Shown: piece by piece, positions 1 through 11,112 of the stretch
How the letters are laid out: each line of letters starts with the position of its first letter
How positions within the stretch are numbered: position 1 is the first letter of the stretch
NCBI RefSeq assembly: GCF_000219625.1
Contig: NC_018215.1
Span: forward strand, 1,612,001-1,676,000
Reading direction: 5' to 3'
DNA from: Zymoseptoria tritici IPO323
Lineage: Eukaryota; Ascomycota; Dothideomycetes; Mycosphaerellales; Mycosphaerellaceae
DNA length: 64,000 nucleotides
Notes under the pieces: model-generated
Seen by the model: the letters and a program-made list of their open reading frames with translations, nothing else
Databases searched by the model: none
What the model was told of the DNA's origin: nothing
Translations under genes and position numbers: made by a program

Positions 1-977
1 CGGCGGCAGCGAACAGTTTGGAAGTCGTCGGCACCGCAGTTTTGCTTCATGCCGAAATCCCATCGGCCCCACTGCAGACTTCGCCACCCCACCTATGGGG
101 TGCGGCATTGATCTGCAGTGGAGGGTCAACTCAGAGTAACTCTTCGGTCGCTTGATCTTTCTGCCTCAAAGCATCGGATTTTGCTGCGTCTCAACGCGAC
201 TTGCTCGGGACCTGTGTTGCTGTGCTGAGGCTGGCAGACCAGACAGCGATGGGCGGTATGCCGCAGACTTGTGCTCGCCATTCGCCATGCCCATAGTCAA
301 AACACGATCGACTTCCACCTCGTAACAGCCGATGTCCTTGCCAATGCACGGCCGAATACTCTGCTTGCATAAACTGGGAACATGAACAGGGCCAACCACC
401 TGCTCGCCGATCCGAAGACACAAGCTAAAGACTAAGCTCCACTGAAAGCTTAGCGAGGGCGAGCAGCACCGCACTGCACGTGGCCATGACGACTACCTGG
501 ATAGCGCACAATTCTCATGCGGCTGTCGAAGCAACTATGTAGACTCCGTAGAGCTGGGGTGCCTTGCACGCATTCCTCACCATCCACTTGCGTGGATCGT
601 CGGAGCCCGCAGTACAAAGCAAGACATCGACACTGACAACGTCCGATTCACCCGCTCGCGTCCCGGACAGTGCGTCGCCACAAATGCAGGTCGCATAAAT
701 CCTTCTTCGAAGCGGCGGAACGACCGGCTTCGGTTGGCATTCTGCTCAGCAATCATGAATCCTACCCGGACATTCTATCGCCCAACCCGCCTCGCAGCTT
801 GATCCGTCTTTCCGGATGTAGAAGGTGCCACGCATACGACCCTTATGCTCTAGTGCAAGAGGATCAGATCAGGCATAAGTAAACCCCAGTTCCCGCTGTT
901 CGTGGGGTACCCCAACATCAACCCTGCGCCCATATTTCTTGGTCCACAGCAAAGAGCTCCCGGTAACGTCAGCCAAC
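1..977. other. intergenic, left edge; nothing convincing
   Basis: No reading frame here has convincing coding character. The short frames on both strands lack recognisable domains and plausible splice sites. The right part is probably the promoter and 5' leader of the aquaporin gene. The 3' end of a gene lying outside the window cannot be excluded. Confidence 0.5.
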
Positions 978-2135
978 ATGGCAGACGGCTCGCGAATCGA
1001 ACGTGTGAGTCGTTCAGACGACGGACCCGTACTGACTCAGGCGCAAACTGACATCTACTCCAGCTCCACACTCACGACCTTGAACTCGGAGCCACCGAAG
1101 TCCTCCAGAAGCACGTATCTCGCCATGTCGTCGCCGAGAAACGAGTCTCGCAACGCAAGTTGGACTTTGAACGATCACGACCCCGCTGGCTGCGAGAATG
1201 CATCGCTGAAGCGACTGGTGTTTTCTTCTACGTCTTTCCCGGCATAGCGGCAATCACGGCCTTTACCATCAACAAGGAGGATGCCGCATTTGGCAGTCTC
1301 TTCTCGGTCGGAATGGCGTTCGCGTTCGGCATCGCCTTTGCTATCATTACCTGCGGACCAACATCGGGTGGACACTTCAACCCGGCGGTCACAATCTCTC
1401 TTGCCATCTATCAAGGCTTCCCGTGGAAAAAAGTCCCATACTACATCTTCTCTCAAGTGTTTGGGAGTTTCATGGCGGGTCTGTTGTTGATGGGTATGTA
1501 CCACGAGCAGATCCAGAGCTACACGGCGGGACTTCTTGCGGACGGCGGGCGAGAGGTGATGAATGGTGGTCCGGCGAGTTTCCTGGTTTCATTCCCGACG
1601 GAAGACCAACAAAACCTTGGGTACCTGTTCCTGATCGAATTCTTCGTCTGCAGTTACTTGGTAAGCACTTCCAGCAGATGCCTTTGATCTATCAGCTGAT
1701 CATGTCTAGGGCATCGTGATCTGGGCAGTCTTGGATCCAGCAAATCCCTTCGTATCGCCAGCTGGAGCACCCTTTGTCATCGGTCTTGCGTACGCAACGA
1801 TGGTCTGGGCCTTTGCAGATATCACCATCGGCACGAACATGGCGAGGGACCTTGGCGCTCGGTTGGTTGCATTGATCTTCTATGGAAGAGAAGCCTTCAC
1901 CTACCGCAGCTACTCGTGGATCCCGATCCTTGTCAACATTCCGGCAACGGTCCTGGCGGCATCTTTCTACGAATTAATCATGCGCGATTCGCTGCAAGTC
2001 ATAGGGAAAGGAGCTGCGCTTCATGAAGATGGCGAGGAGGGTCTGACCAGGCATTTGACCTCCACTGGCATGATAAGGGCCACTGGGGATGTGTATTTTA
2101 GTAATGAGTCGGACGACAGCAAGCGCAAGAACTGA
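978..2135 (+). CDS. aquaporin / aquaglyceroporin-like MIP channel
   Basis: Membrane channel of the major intrinsic protein family, predicted to conduct water or small neutral solutes. Three exons (978-1004, 1064-1660, 1710-2135) give 349 aa. The two introns carry GTGAGT and GTAAGC donors, and both joins restore the frame; the second rejoins the helix at SYLGIVIW. The first pore box is canonical (HFNPAV). The second reads NMA (GTNMARDLGARL) but keeps the selectivity-filter Arg and the DLG that follows it in many aquaglyceroporins. Six hydrophobic segments are visible, flanked by a polar N-terminus of about 50 aa and a polar C-terminal tail. The start is the first ATG in a suitable context, and a 59-nt intron follows codon 9. 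Family assignment is secure; substrate is not. Confidence 0.9.
1836..1844 (+). other. second NPA box altered to Asn-Met-Ala
   Basis: The codons aac atg gcg replace the usual Asn-Pro-Ala at the mouth of the sixth half-helix of the aquaporin. The residues after it (Arg-Asp-Leu-Gly) are typical of the family, so the alignment is unambiguous. Confidence 0.85.
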
Positions 2136-2507
2136 TAGGGTCTGTGAATGATGCGTCCGAGTGCATTCCGTAACGACTGATACATGGTGGTGTTGTTGTA
2201 CAGGGAAAAAGTTGATAGAACATATCGCGAAGAGAATGCCCAGTCCAGTGGACAGGAAAACGGGAAATTCACTCCTTCAAATATTGATTCAATTTGATGA
2301 GAGCCGAAGCTAAGTTGCTAAAGGCGATGACGGATGATCGGCCTCCAATGGATCTTCATCGACAGCTTGTCGTCTTTGTATGCGTGAAAGAGAGGAATGA
2401 CAATCTTGCACTAACATCAGACATTCACTTCACGCGGTCCATGAGACATCACTGAGTGACTGAGGGAACATTATCGCCATCCCTGATCCCGGCCACACGT
2501 CCGTGTC
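2136..2507. other. intergenic between aquaporin and DUF155 gene
   Basis: Holds the 3' flank of the aquaporin gene and the promoter of the next gene. No coding or repeat signal seen. Confidence 0.5.
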
Positions 2508-4476
2508 ATGTCTGTCGCAGGTCCTCGTCAGAAGCGCGGCCCAACCGTCCTGGTAAGATACACTGCGCCTGTCGTACATGTCAACCATGGCGAAAGTACT
2601 AATCGTAAGCAATCGCCAGGTCACCGACGCCCGCGAAGTCAAGGTGCCGTCCCGCCCCAGCGCTCCCCCACGCACCGGAACCCGCATCATCTCCGTCGAC
2701 AACGTCCTCCAGTATGCGTCCGAGATTCCCTCCGCGCAGAGACGACTACCACCCGGTGCGCGACCTCCGAACCACAATCGTACGCCCTCCGGCAGACATC
2801 CTGTCGACCCGAAATTGAGTGGAAAGGGCATTCCTCTGAGCGGCGCACACATCCCAGCGCGAAGCAGTAAAACGAGTGAGAAGCTTGTTCTTCTGCCAGA
2901 GACGAGTGAGGAGCCGGAAGAGGATGACTTTGAGGACGACGACAGTGCTCCTCCGCGAGATGACGAATTGAGGAAACGAAAGTTGCCTGGCAAAGGAGGA
3001 AAGAGCGTGGCAGAGCGGTTGCCAAAATCGCAGCGAATAGCGGATCCCGAACTGGCAAGAGTGACGGCATATTGCACGGCGCAAAGCTACAAGCTGCGCA
3101 CGACTGCGGCATTCGTACGGGATCAGCACGGCGCGAAGACGAAGCTGTACGATGACTGCTTGTACTGCGTCTACCAACTTCCACTTCTCGGAGGCAGCGA
3201 CGGATATCGCGTCCGCAGTAGTCCTGTGGTGAAACATCCGGGTGGCCGAAGCGTGCTGGACGAACAAATCGAGGCAAATGAGAGAAGACAGTATCGCGAG
3301 GGCTGGGGCGAGGAGAGCGAGGAGTACTCCGTGCGAGGCAATTCCAACCCCTACCAGGCGTCACCACCACCGGAAGCCAGTGTTCTCGAGGCAGAGCAGC
3401 TCGAAGCGGAGTCGAATAAAATGAGAGAATTCGCAGATGCCTGGGCAGAGGAGAGAGAAGCGGGACGGAGAGCCAGTACAGACTCAGGTGGCTTCAGCTT
3501 TCCATCTCCTCATTCTGCTGGCATCAATCCCAACGCGCATACAGTGGCTGAGCTATTCATCTTCAGCTATGGCGTAGCAGTGTTGTGGAACTTCACGCAG
3601 AACCAGGAGCGGGACTTGCTGGCTGATCTCACCTTCTCTTCGGCATCAGCCATGCCATCAGGGAAGATGGTGCCCAATCATTTCTCGCAAAAAGCTGCTG
3701 CATTGGCGCCGCCATCAGCATTGCCGCTCATGACCATGCCGCTGGACGAGAGCGACTTTGAGACAGAAGAGTTCCATTTCCAATACGATGAGGAAGCCGA
3801 CAAGCCGCGAATATACAACGACATGATCACTCTGCGGACAAGTGACCACTTTATCAAATTGGCCATGTCGCACGCGATTGGACAGTCGACGAAGCTCTCC
3901 TACTTTGAGGAACGTATGCAGAAGACGATGGAGTCCGCGCAGTATGTCCCTCGCCAGCTCGCGCTTGAAGGACGATTAGGGATGGAGAGGAAGGAGATCG
4001 TGAGCCTGGTCGGACAGCTGTTCCAGGGACGTGTCGATGTGAATCTTTGTGAGTTTCAAATTCTGCATACCGACATGCCGTCCACCCATACTGATCCACT
4101 CCCAGCAAGCAACATGCTCGACACACCCAGCTTTTTCTGGGACTCCGAACCCACACTGCATCCACTCTACGCCGCCGTTCGCGAATACCTCGAAATCAAG
4201 CCTCGGATTCAAGTTCTCAACGAGCGATGCCGCGTTTTCCTCGACCTCGCAGAGATCTTATCAGACTCAATCGCAGATGTCAAGATGACCAAGATAACGT
4301 GGATCGTTATCGCCTTGATTGCATTGAGTATTCTGGTCACATTGACAGAGGTTTTCCTGCGGTTCGCGCTGTTGGCAAGTCAAGGAAAGGGAAAGAAAGA
4401 GGGCGAGGCGGCGATTGCGGTTCTGAATGCCATGATGAAGGGCGGTATCAGTGTGCCGACCATTGGTGAACTATGA
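2508..4476 (+). CDS. DUF155 (RMD1/Sif3-type) membrane protein
   Basis: Member of the RMD1/RMD8/Sif2-Sif3 (DUF155) family, required for meiotic nuclear division in yeast and related to mitochondrial RMND1. Proposed exons are 2508-2552, 2620-4048 and 4106-4476, giving 614 aa. The first intron has GTAAGA, a TACTAAT branch site and a CAG acceptor. The second (57 nt) is divisible by three, so the frame also reads through it; removing it restores the family-typical NLSSNMLDTPSFFW. The N-terminal ~300 aa are low-complexity with an acidic run. The DUF155 core runs from about TVAELFIFSYGVAVLWN to the end, with a C-terminal hydrophobic segment (ITWIVIALIALSILVTL) as membrane anchor. A start at 2578 is the alternative if the first intron is not real. 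Confidence 0.85.
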
Positions 4477-5063
4477 CACGGCTGTACAGGCCAGTTGTAA
4501 ATGCACAGTGTATTGAAATCGTCGTCCGGTCTGATTTGGGAACGCGTTGCGAGCGCAGCGTCGAGGGCATCGGACGTTATTGTGAGCATGCCTCCGAGCC
4601 GGCGCGGACATGGAGATTACCATCACAGAATCGAGCATATCAAACGGCATGGATGACCTAGGTTAATCAACGTTTAGCAAAGCGAATCGACGGTATGGAT
4701 ACCTCGGATCAGTCTTGAATGCCCGTCCTTGCACCAACATCAATCTGGTCGAGCTCATCCGACTCCGACTCTCTTCCCAGCGAATTTTGTTTACGCTGGG
4801 ATACTCGTTCGCAATCCATGCAAGCTGACGGCTACGGTCCAGGGAGGTGATTGATGTCCAGCTACCTCGGATAGCATAGAGCTGCTCAACCCCACCGTCC
4901 CACCAACTCCGGTCGCATACAAGCGATAGACGTTTACTCGTACGGCTTGAGTCGTCCATTGAATGCGATATATCTCTTTCTTCCATCTTCAAACCGCTCA
5001 AACTTAACTTTGGTTCCAGTACCGAAGTCTACCCTACGATCTTCCAAAACGCTCACCGCCAGA
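4477..5063. other. intergenic upstream of the flavin monooxygenase
   Basis: 3' flank of the DUF155 gene plus the monooxygenase promoter. A tatatct stretch lies about 90 bp before the start codon. No coding evidence. Confidence 0.5.
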
Positions 5064-6993
5064 ATGCCTCACATTCAAGAACCCGCGATGCAAGTCACGG
5101 ATTTCCCACAATGTCAGCCGAAGAAGCAGAGGATCATACATGTCGGCATGGGAGCTGCCGGAATGCTTTGTGCCCACAAGTCGAAGAAGATGCTCACGAA
5201 TTACGAGCTTGTCTGCTACGACAAGAACCCGTCGCCAGGAGGCACGTGGTTGGAGAACAGGTGAGCAGACTGTAATTCAGCGTCAGATACGAATGTCTTA
5301 TTGACAAAGACAGGTACCCAGGGTGTGCTTGCGACATACCTGCACACTCGTACACCTTTCCCTTTGAGCCGAATCCAGAGTGGAGCTCTTACTACGCTTA
5401 TGCTCCGGAGTAAAGTTGTTGTCCAATCGATCGAGTCTCGACGTCTCTGACCTCCTGTCTAGAATCCAAGAGTACTTCATGAAGTTCTACCACAAACACA
5501 GTCTTGCAGAGTTCGCCGTGTTCAATACAGAGGTATTGAGTGCCGAATGGGACGGCGTGAAAGGGATCTGGAAGGTCGAATTGAAGAACACCAAAGATGG
5601 CACCATCATTCACGACACCTGCAACGTTTTGATTAATGGCTCAGGCGTACTTACCAAATGGAAATGGCCATCAATCCGGGGGCTCCAAGACTTTAAAGGC
5701 ATCGTGGCTCATTCTGCCTCTTGGCCACAAGGCCTTGATTGGAGCGGCAAGCGTGTCGCAGTGATCGGGTCCGGCTCATCGTCAATCCAGATGGTGCCGA
5801 AGCTCGCAGAGACCGCCACTCAACTATCGGTGTTCATGCGGAACAAGACGTACATTGCTCCTCAATTTGGCGCGAACATCACGAACAAAGAAGCAGATCC
5901 TGATGCCATGGACCCAGCAGCAGCGGGCAAACACAAGTATACAGAGCTAGAGAAGAAGCGATTTCGAGAAGATCCGGAATATCTCCAAGCTTACCGTACC
6001 AGGTTGGAACAGGGGGTGGCCAGCGGATGGGACAATGTCTACCGCGGCAGTGACCTCAACGTACAAGGTAAAGCATATGTACAAGCCAGTATGAGAGAGC
6101 GACTCGGAGACAGGGATGACCTGAAAGAGAAGATCATTCCCTCCTGGAGTCCTGGATGTCGCCGCTTGACCCCGGTCGAGAACTATCTCGAGTCTCTCAC
6201 CCGTCCCAATGTCGAGGTGGTTTGGGGTGAGATCGACCATATTTCGGAGTCTGGGCTCGTCACCGAGTCTGGGCGTGAAGTCCAAGTCGACATTCTGGCA
6301 TGCGCAACTGGCTTCGATGTCCAATTTCTGCCTCATTTCAAAATCACGGGCGAAGGAGGCCGTGTGATGCAGGACCAGAAAGATCCCAACATCTATGCGT
6401 CAATCGCACATCCGAATTTCCCCAACTACTTCGTCATCAACGGGCCTCGAGGCAATTGGGCTCAAGGATGCGCTCTACCTTCGCACGAAACACAAGTCGA
6501 GTACGCACTGCAATGCTGCCGCAAAATGCAGGAAGATCGCATCAAGAGCATGGCGCCTATACAGAAGATAACGGATCAGCTGAATGCGTATGAAGATGCC
6601 TGGCATGCGAAGGTGAGTGGAGCCGAATCTGGTCGAAGTGATCCGTACTGACCCATAATCACAGCACTCCATCTGGGCAGAAGATTGTCGCTCGTGGTAC
6701 AAGGATAACACCCGGGACGGCCGTGTCTTCGTTTGGTGAGTTGAAAAAGCCCGGGAACAGCACTGACCGTATGTATATGTACTGACAAGATACACAGGCC
6801 CGGATCTATGCTCCACCATCTCAAGTACTTGAAGCGGCCTCGCTACGAGCACTACGAGATCGAGTATGACGACCCGGACAATATCTTTGCATTCTTGGGC
6901 AACGGGAAGACGATCAGCGAGGTGAAATACGGCCCTCAAGTCCCTGTGCCATATATCCGGATCAATGAGGATGAACTCTGGGATATTGAGTGA
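5064..6993 (+). CDS. Baeyer-Villiger-type flavin-dependent monooxygenase
   Basis: FAD/NADPH enzyme predicted to insert oxygen next to a ketone or to oxidise a heteroatom. Five exons (5064-5260, 5314-5409, 5463-6612, 6665-6735, 6798-6993) give 569 aa, within the usual family length. The FAD Rossmann motif GMGAAG lies at residues 28-33 and is followed by GGTWLENRYPGCACD. The Baeyer-Villiger fingerprint FxGxxxHxxxWP is present as FKGIVAHSASWP. The NADPH motif is VIGSGSSSIQ, and ATGFD appears near the end. All four introns are GT-AG and each join rebuilds conserved sequence, for example the C-terminal VFVWPGSMLHH. The next gene downstream, 435 bp away on the same strand, is a double-bond reductase. 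Substrate unknown. Confidence 0.92.
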
Positions 6994-7428
6994 GAGTACT
7001 GTACGACTGTATATCAGCTTCCAACACCCGACCTTCGCGTGCCCTTCACTTACCTGCACGCCTGTCAGCCTTTCTATCTGTCTTCCGAGACCGATTAGTG
7101 AGCCCAACTGTACGACTATCAAGCATGTCTTCTTAACAGCCCTGCATCATTGACTTGGAAGCATACCTGTTAGGGTGTTCTCTCGAGTCCATTACCCACG
7201 ACTTCGGTTCATGCAACCAAGTAGGTAACCCTAAGGACGACATACAGCGGAGATCGAGTCCCGAAAAGGCAAGCGCTCCGGGCCGAGGCATCCGGTAACC
7301 CTATACTAGGGTCGTCGGCTAAACTACGACCGTAAGACGAAAGGCCTCGTTCTTCTTCAACCTCACTCCATACTGTATATACATTCGACGTTGAATCCAA
7401 TCCGATTGCAATCGCGTATTCTGACATC
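6994..7428. promoter_or_regulatory. promoter region with paired GGTAACCCTA motif
   Basis: Spacer between two same-strand oxidoreductase genes. The decamer GGTAACCCTA occurs at 7224-7233 and again at 7294-7303, exactly 70 bp apart and both upstream of the reductase start. It contains a telobox-like AACCCTA core. A regulatory role is inference; the repetition is seen directly. Confidence 0.4.
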
Positions 7429-8699
7429 ATGTCCACTTTCAAGAGTGTCCACCTCGCTAGTCGACCAAAGAACCACATCGAGCCGGACACGTTCACCATC
7501 AAAGAGCATCCAGTCCCTAACGCCGCGAACCTCAAGGATGGCGAGGTCATCTTCTCCTCCAATTATCTCAGTCTCGACCCGGCAATGCGAGGCTGGCTCA
7601 ACGACACCCGCTCGTACATCCCACCCGTCAAGATCGGAGCCGTCATGAGAGGTAATGGTGTTGGCAAAATCCTCGCGAGCAGATCTTCCAAGTTCTACGA
7701 AGGAGAAACCGTCTCTGCAATGTGCGGCTGGAGTGAAGTCGCCGTGCTGAAAGAGGACCAAGTTGAGAAGCTGAATCTGCCATCTAATGCAACCATGACC
7801 GATTCTTTGGGAGCGTTGGGAATGACTGGATTGACTGCATACGTATGTGGCATCATCCCCATCCGAAAGTGGCCATAATGCTAAGTCTTGCAGTTTGGAA
7901 TCTTGGACGTCGGCAATATCAAGGCCGGCGACTTCGTAGTCGTGTCAGGTGCGGCAGGTGCCACTGGCAGCGTTGTTTGTCAAATCGCCAAGCTGAAAGG
8001 CTGCACCGTCCTTGGAATCGCGGGCTCAGACGACAAGTGCAAGTGGCTTGTTGACGATCTTGGCTGCGATAACGCTCTTAACTACAAGGACCCGAGCTTT
8101 GCCAAGAATTTCCGCGCTGCCACGAAGAAGCAGTTGATCGATGTGTTCTTTGACAACGTCGGTGGCGAAGTCCTTGACCTTGCACTGTCGAGGGCGAAGG
8201 AGCACTCCCGATTCGTCATCTGTGGAGGGATCTCACAGTACAACACCAAGGAAGCTCAAGGGTAAGTCCACCTATGGCGGATCGCCTGTCGTGGCGCTCA
8301 AGACTGCTCTACGGACCGCGACGGGTCTCGCGAGGTGTTGAGCGGTGTTCACTTGTGAGCATAAACTGACAAACACTTTTCAGCCCGAAGAACTACCTCA
8401 TGATCATCTCGATGAGAATCCGTATGGAAGGCTTCGTCGTCTTTGATTACGAGAAGCAGTACCCGCATGCGCAGAAAGAACTGGCACAGTGGCTGGCAGA
8501 TGGGAAGATCAAGAGGCAGGAGACCATCATCAAGGGTGGTATTGAAAAGATGCCAGAAGCTTTGGGCTCCTTGTTCGAAGGAAGGAATACAGGTATGTCG
8601 CATGCTGTTGAGGTGTTGTGGTGCAGCTCGCTGACTTCTTCAGGTAAAATGATGGTCGAAGTCAAGGCACCGGCTTCAGGGGCACAGTCGAAGCTGTAA
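7429..8699 (+). CDS. NADPH-dependent alkenal/one double-bond reductase (PTGR/LTB4DH type)
   Basis: Zinc-independent medium-chain reductase that reduces alpha,beta-unsaturated carbonyls, like prostaglandin reductase and plant alkenal reductase. Four exons (7429-7842, 7894-8261, 8384-8592, 8644-8699) give 348 aa, the normal family length. The last intron (51 nt) is in frame, so an unspliced reading adds 17 residues with no family counterpart. The substrate-side signature LSLDPAMRGW is near residue 50. The nucleotide-binding loop reads VSGAAGATGSVVCQIAKLKG, and FFDNVGGEVLD follows. No structural zinc Cys cluster is seen. It lies just downstream of the Baeyer-Villiger-type gene on the same strand, which may mean a shared catabolic or detoxification route (inference). 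Confidence 0.92.
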
Positions 8700-9048
8700 T
8701 GCTGCGTGACCACGTATAACGATACGGCGATGAAGGTCGCAAGGCTCCACTACCACAGAGTGAAGATAAATGATCGTGACAGGATACTATGATGCGGTGA
8801 AGCGAACACATGCAGCTGACGTTCGGTATCTAGATCATCACATGCAAAGAGCAGGAAAGATCTGCCCGATCACTCCTCGATTCACCAAACCTGCCAACAC
8901 TACTTCACATGCTTGGACGTTCACCTTTCTCTTGTGAGCTCGGCCTTTATCAATCTCTATAAGTTGTTTTAGAGCAACCAACCCATCTTGTCTTCCAACC
9001 AACGACTCCGACTCATCTACCATCCAACACTTCACCACCAAGTCCAAC
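8700..9048. promoter_or_regulatory. promoter of the Cys-rich protein gene
   Basis: Contains TATAAG at 8958-8963, about 90 bp before the next start codon, and a pyrimidine-rich leader just before the ATG. This arrangement is common for well-expressed fungal genes. Nothing else seen. Confidence 0.4.
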
Positions 9049-9552
9049 ATGGGAAACCCAACCAACGCACCCTGCGACCACGGTTGCCTTGACAAGGAAG
9101 TCTGCGAGCACAAGTGCTGCAAGTCCGCCGCAGAGATGCCCGCGCCTCCACAGCAGTCCACTGCGACAGATCCCGCCACTCCCAAGGGGTGGCAGGATAG
9201 GCTGGACGCTCTCAACTCGCAAATTGCTCTCGGGGCCAAGGTTGAGCGCGGCGAACATGTCGCCGCAGCCGCTCACGCCGAGCATCTCCTCCTCGTACGT
9301 TACCGATCACAAAACATTGACAGACCGCGCTGACGGTCGGCATCTTCACGGCAGAACCCACACGCCATTCCCGCCTCCCATGCGCTGTGCCACATCATCA
9401 TCGCGCACGACAAGCAGGGCGCGGCTCGCAAGGCACACATACTCGCTGCCAGGGACCTTTTTCGCGAGTACCTGGCCACGTGTGACGATCAGGACCGCCT
9501 GTCAGTGATGTCTGCGATGCTCGCCTGCGAGGTGGAGCTCGCTCATACCTAG
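9049..9552 (+). CDS. small hypothetical protein with Cys-rich N-terminus
   Basis: Two exons (9049-9294, 9355-9552) give 147 aa. The intron has GTACGT and CAG, and the join continues the frame into a helical segment (HALCHIIIAHDKQG). The N-terminus carries a CxxxCxxxxxCxxxCC-type cluster (CDHGCLDKEVCEHKCC) that could bind metal. The C-terminal half looks alpha-helical. There is no signal peptide or membrane segment. I do not recognise the family; function is unknown. Codon use and the strong leader support a real, expressed gene. Confidence 0.65.
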
Positions 9553-10290
9553 CGCAGCTCAACCAGAAGTGGAACGGAGGTGTCCCGTTCTGAACGAGAC
9601 CAGGCCATTGAATGCCCAACAATGCGGCGACTATCCCGTCGATCAAGGTAGCGAACAACACGAGCACGAACAGCCCCGGAAGCTCTCCGAATGGCATATC
9701 CGAAGACCAGACATGATTTGCGCCAAATTTGCGAGCCAACACGACCAAAAAAGTAGCCGCGCAGCGTTCATCATATGCGGCAAAAGCCTCAACGATTTCG
9801 ACCCGACACCAAAAGCGCACATGATTTTGTTTGCAGCAGTCCTTCTGCATCATAGCTTACGCCTACAATTCAGATCACGAACAACTGTGCGAAGCACTCG
9901 CTTCGTCCTCATTGACTATTTCGAGTTTCTGGATTTGTGAGCTGAAATAGCTGCTCCAAGATGCTTTCCACCGAGCTCTTTTGATAAAAATCGAGTGTCG
10001 TCGAGAGGGGAGTAATTGGCACAAGTGATGCCTCCCTGATAGCTCAAACGTATGCTATGTTAGTAAGTTCTGCGCAGACAGCCGACGATGAGTGACTGAA
10101 GGTAAGATATGTTCGCACGTCGTAGAAGTATCTTCTTCGCATTGGCCTCCAGTTCCAAGTTGTCCATAAGAATGCAGGTATGTACAAACTATCATAACAT
10201 CTCCATAAATCCTTCATCACTTTGGGATCGGGTATCGCTCTCATCCTCTTTTGTCCTGTCGTCCTCGTGTCATCACATCGCATCAACTCT
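9553..10290. other. intergenic, convergent 3' flanks
   Basis: Lies between the 3' ends of two convergent genes. The short frames show no domain or coding character. Confidence 0.5.
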
Positions 10291-11112
10291 TTACATCGCA
10301 CACACAGTGTAGACCACACCAGCAACCACGACCCAAAGTCCGCTCGACTCAACCAATTGCTGGCTCAGCGACCCGGCCGCGCCATCAGAACCACCAGGCG
10401 CAGTCGTTCCATTCGGCAAGCTGCCGTCAACAACCAAAGTGTCCGTGCCATTGACCCTCAGCTTCTGCGCGACCGATCCATTGTTCGCGATACCATTCAA
10501 CCAATCCGTGTTGTTGTTCGCGTCGCATCCACATGTGCTCAGTCGTCCACAGTAGCAGTCCATCGGAAGCGACTCGTTCGTGCGCGAGGTCTGGTTGTAG
10601 TATCTGTATGGTCCGCCGAAGTTGTACGCATACGCTCCGTACAGGGCGAGGGCAGGGAAGATGGCGACTGCTCCGAGGGCGACTCCGCCGATGAGGAAGG
10701 GCGCGACGCTGCGCGTTGGAGAGCGAGAGCCGGCTTGGTAGGGCACCGCAGCACCGCCGCCGTAGTATCCTCTACCAGCTCCGAAGGCGCGAGGCGTGCC
10801 AGAGCCGGCGCGTGTGCTACCGCCGATGTTGGAGGTAGGTGCGGTGCGAGTCGAGGCGCCGCTGCTGCCTGAGCCGCTGCCAGACTTGCCGCCAGAGGAT
10901 GAGGATGAGGAGGAGGATGAGGATGAGCTACCACCTGATCGACCGCCAGATGATGATCCGCCTCCTCCACGGCCGCCGCCACCACCGCCGCCTTTACGTT
11001 TGAATAGCTCGGTGGCGGCTGAGGGGTTGCTGGTGAGGAGTGCTGGGAGTGCGAGGGCGTGGATCGTTGTGAAGAGGGTGAGGAGGAAAAGGATCGTTTG
11101 CGGGAGCTTCAT
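10291..11112 (-). CDS. secreted or membrane-anchored Gly/Ser-rich protein (DUF7732-like)
   Basis: Single exon, 273 aa. The start at 11112 is chosen because it begins a clear signal peptide (MKLPQTILFLLTLFTTIHALALP), although the frame is open further upstream. After a Lys-Arg site comes a Gly run and a long Ser/Gly low-complexity stretch (about residues 40-85). A hydrophobic helix follows (FLIGGVALGAVAIFPALALYG), then a compact domain with YYNQTSRTNESLPMDCYC and a CxCGxxxxCGC pattern, several N-glycosylation sites and a hydrophobic C-terminus that could be a GPI-anchor signal. It resembles fungal DUF7732-type proteins of unknown function. A cell-surface location is inferred. Confidence 0.75.
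   Translation of the reverse strand: MKLPQTILFLLTLFTTIHALALPALLTSNPSAATELFKRKGGGGGGGRGGGGSSSGGRSGGSSSSSSSSSSSSGGKSGSGSGSSGASTRTAPTSNIGGSTRAGSGTPRAFGAGRGYYGGGAAVPYQAGSRSPTRSVAPFLIGGVALGAVAIFPALALYGAYAYNFGGPYRYYNQTSRTNESLPMDCYCGRLSTCGCDANNNTDWLNGIANNGSVAQKLRVNGTDTLVVDGSLPNGTTAPGGSDGAAGSLSQQLVESSGLWVVVAGVVYTVCAM

Noticed and set aside
166..474. Minus-strand 102-codon frame at the left edge
   Set aside because: No domain, signal or splice context, and other frames of similar length overlap it; typical chance open frame in GC-rich DNA.
2430..3370. Long minus-strand frames opposite the DUF155 gene
   Set aside because: They are antisense to a well-supported coding exon and reflect its codon bias.
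7209..7761. Minus-strand frames over the reductase promoter and first exon
   Set aside because: Overlap the well-supported reductase exon and have no recognisable features.
10539..10985. Ala/His-rich minus frame overlapping the Gly/Ser-rich gene
   Set aside because: Out-of-frame shadow of the Ser/Gly repeat coding region.
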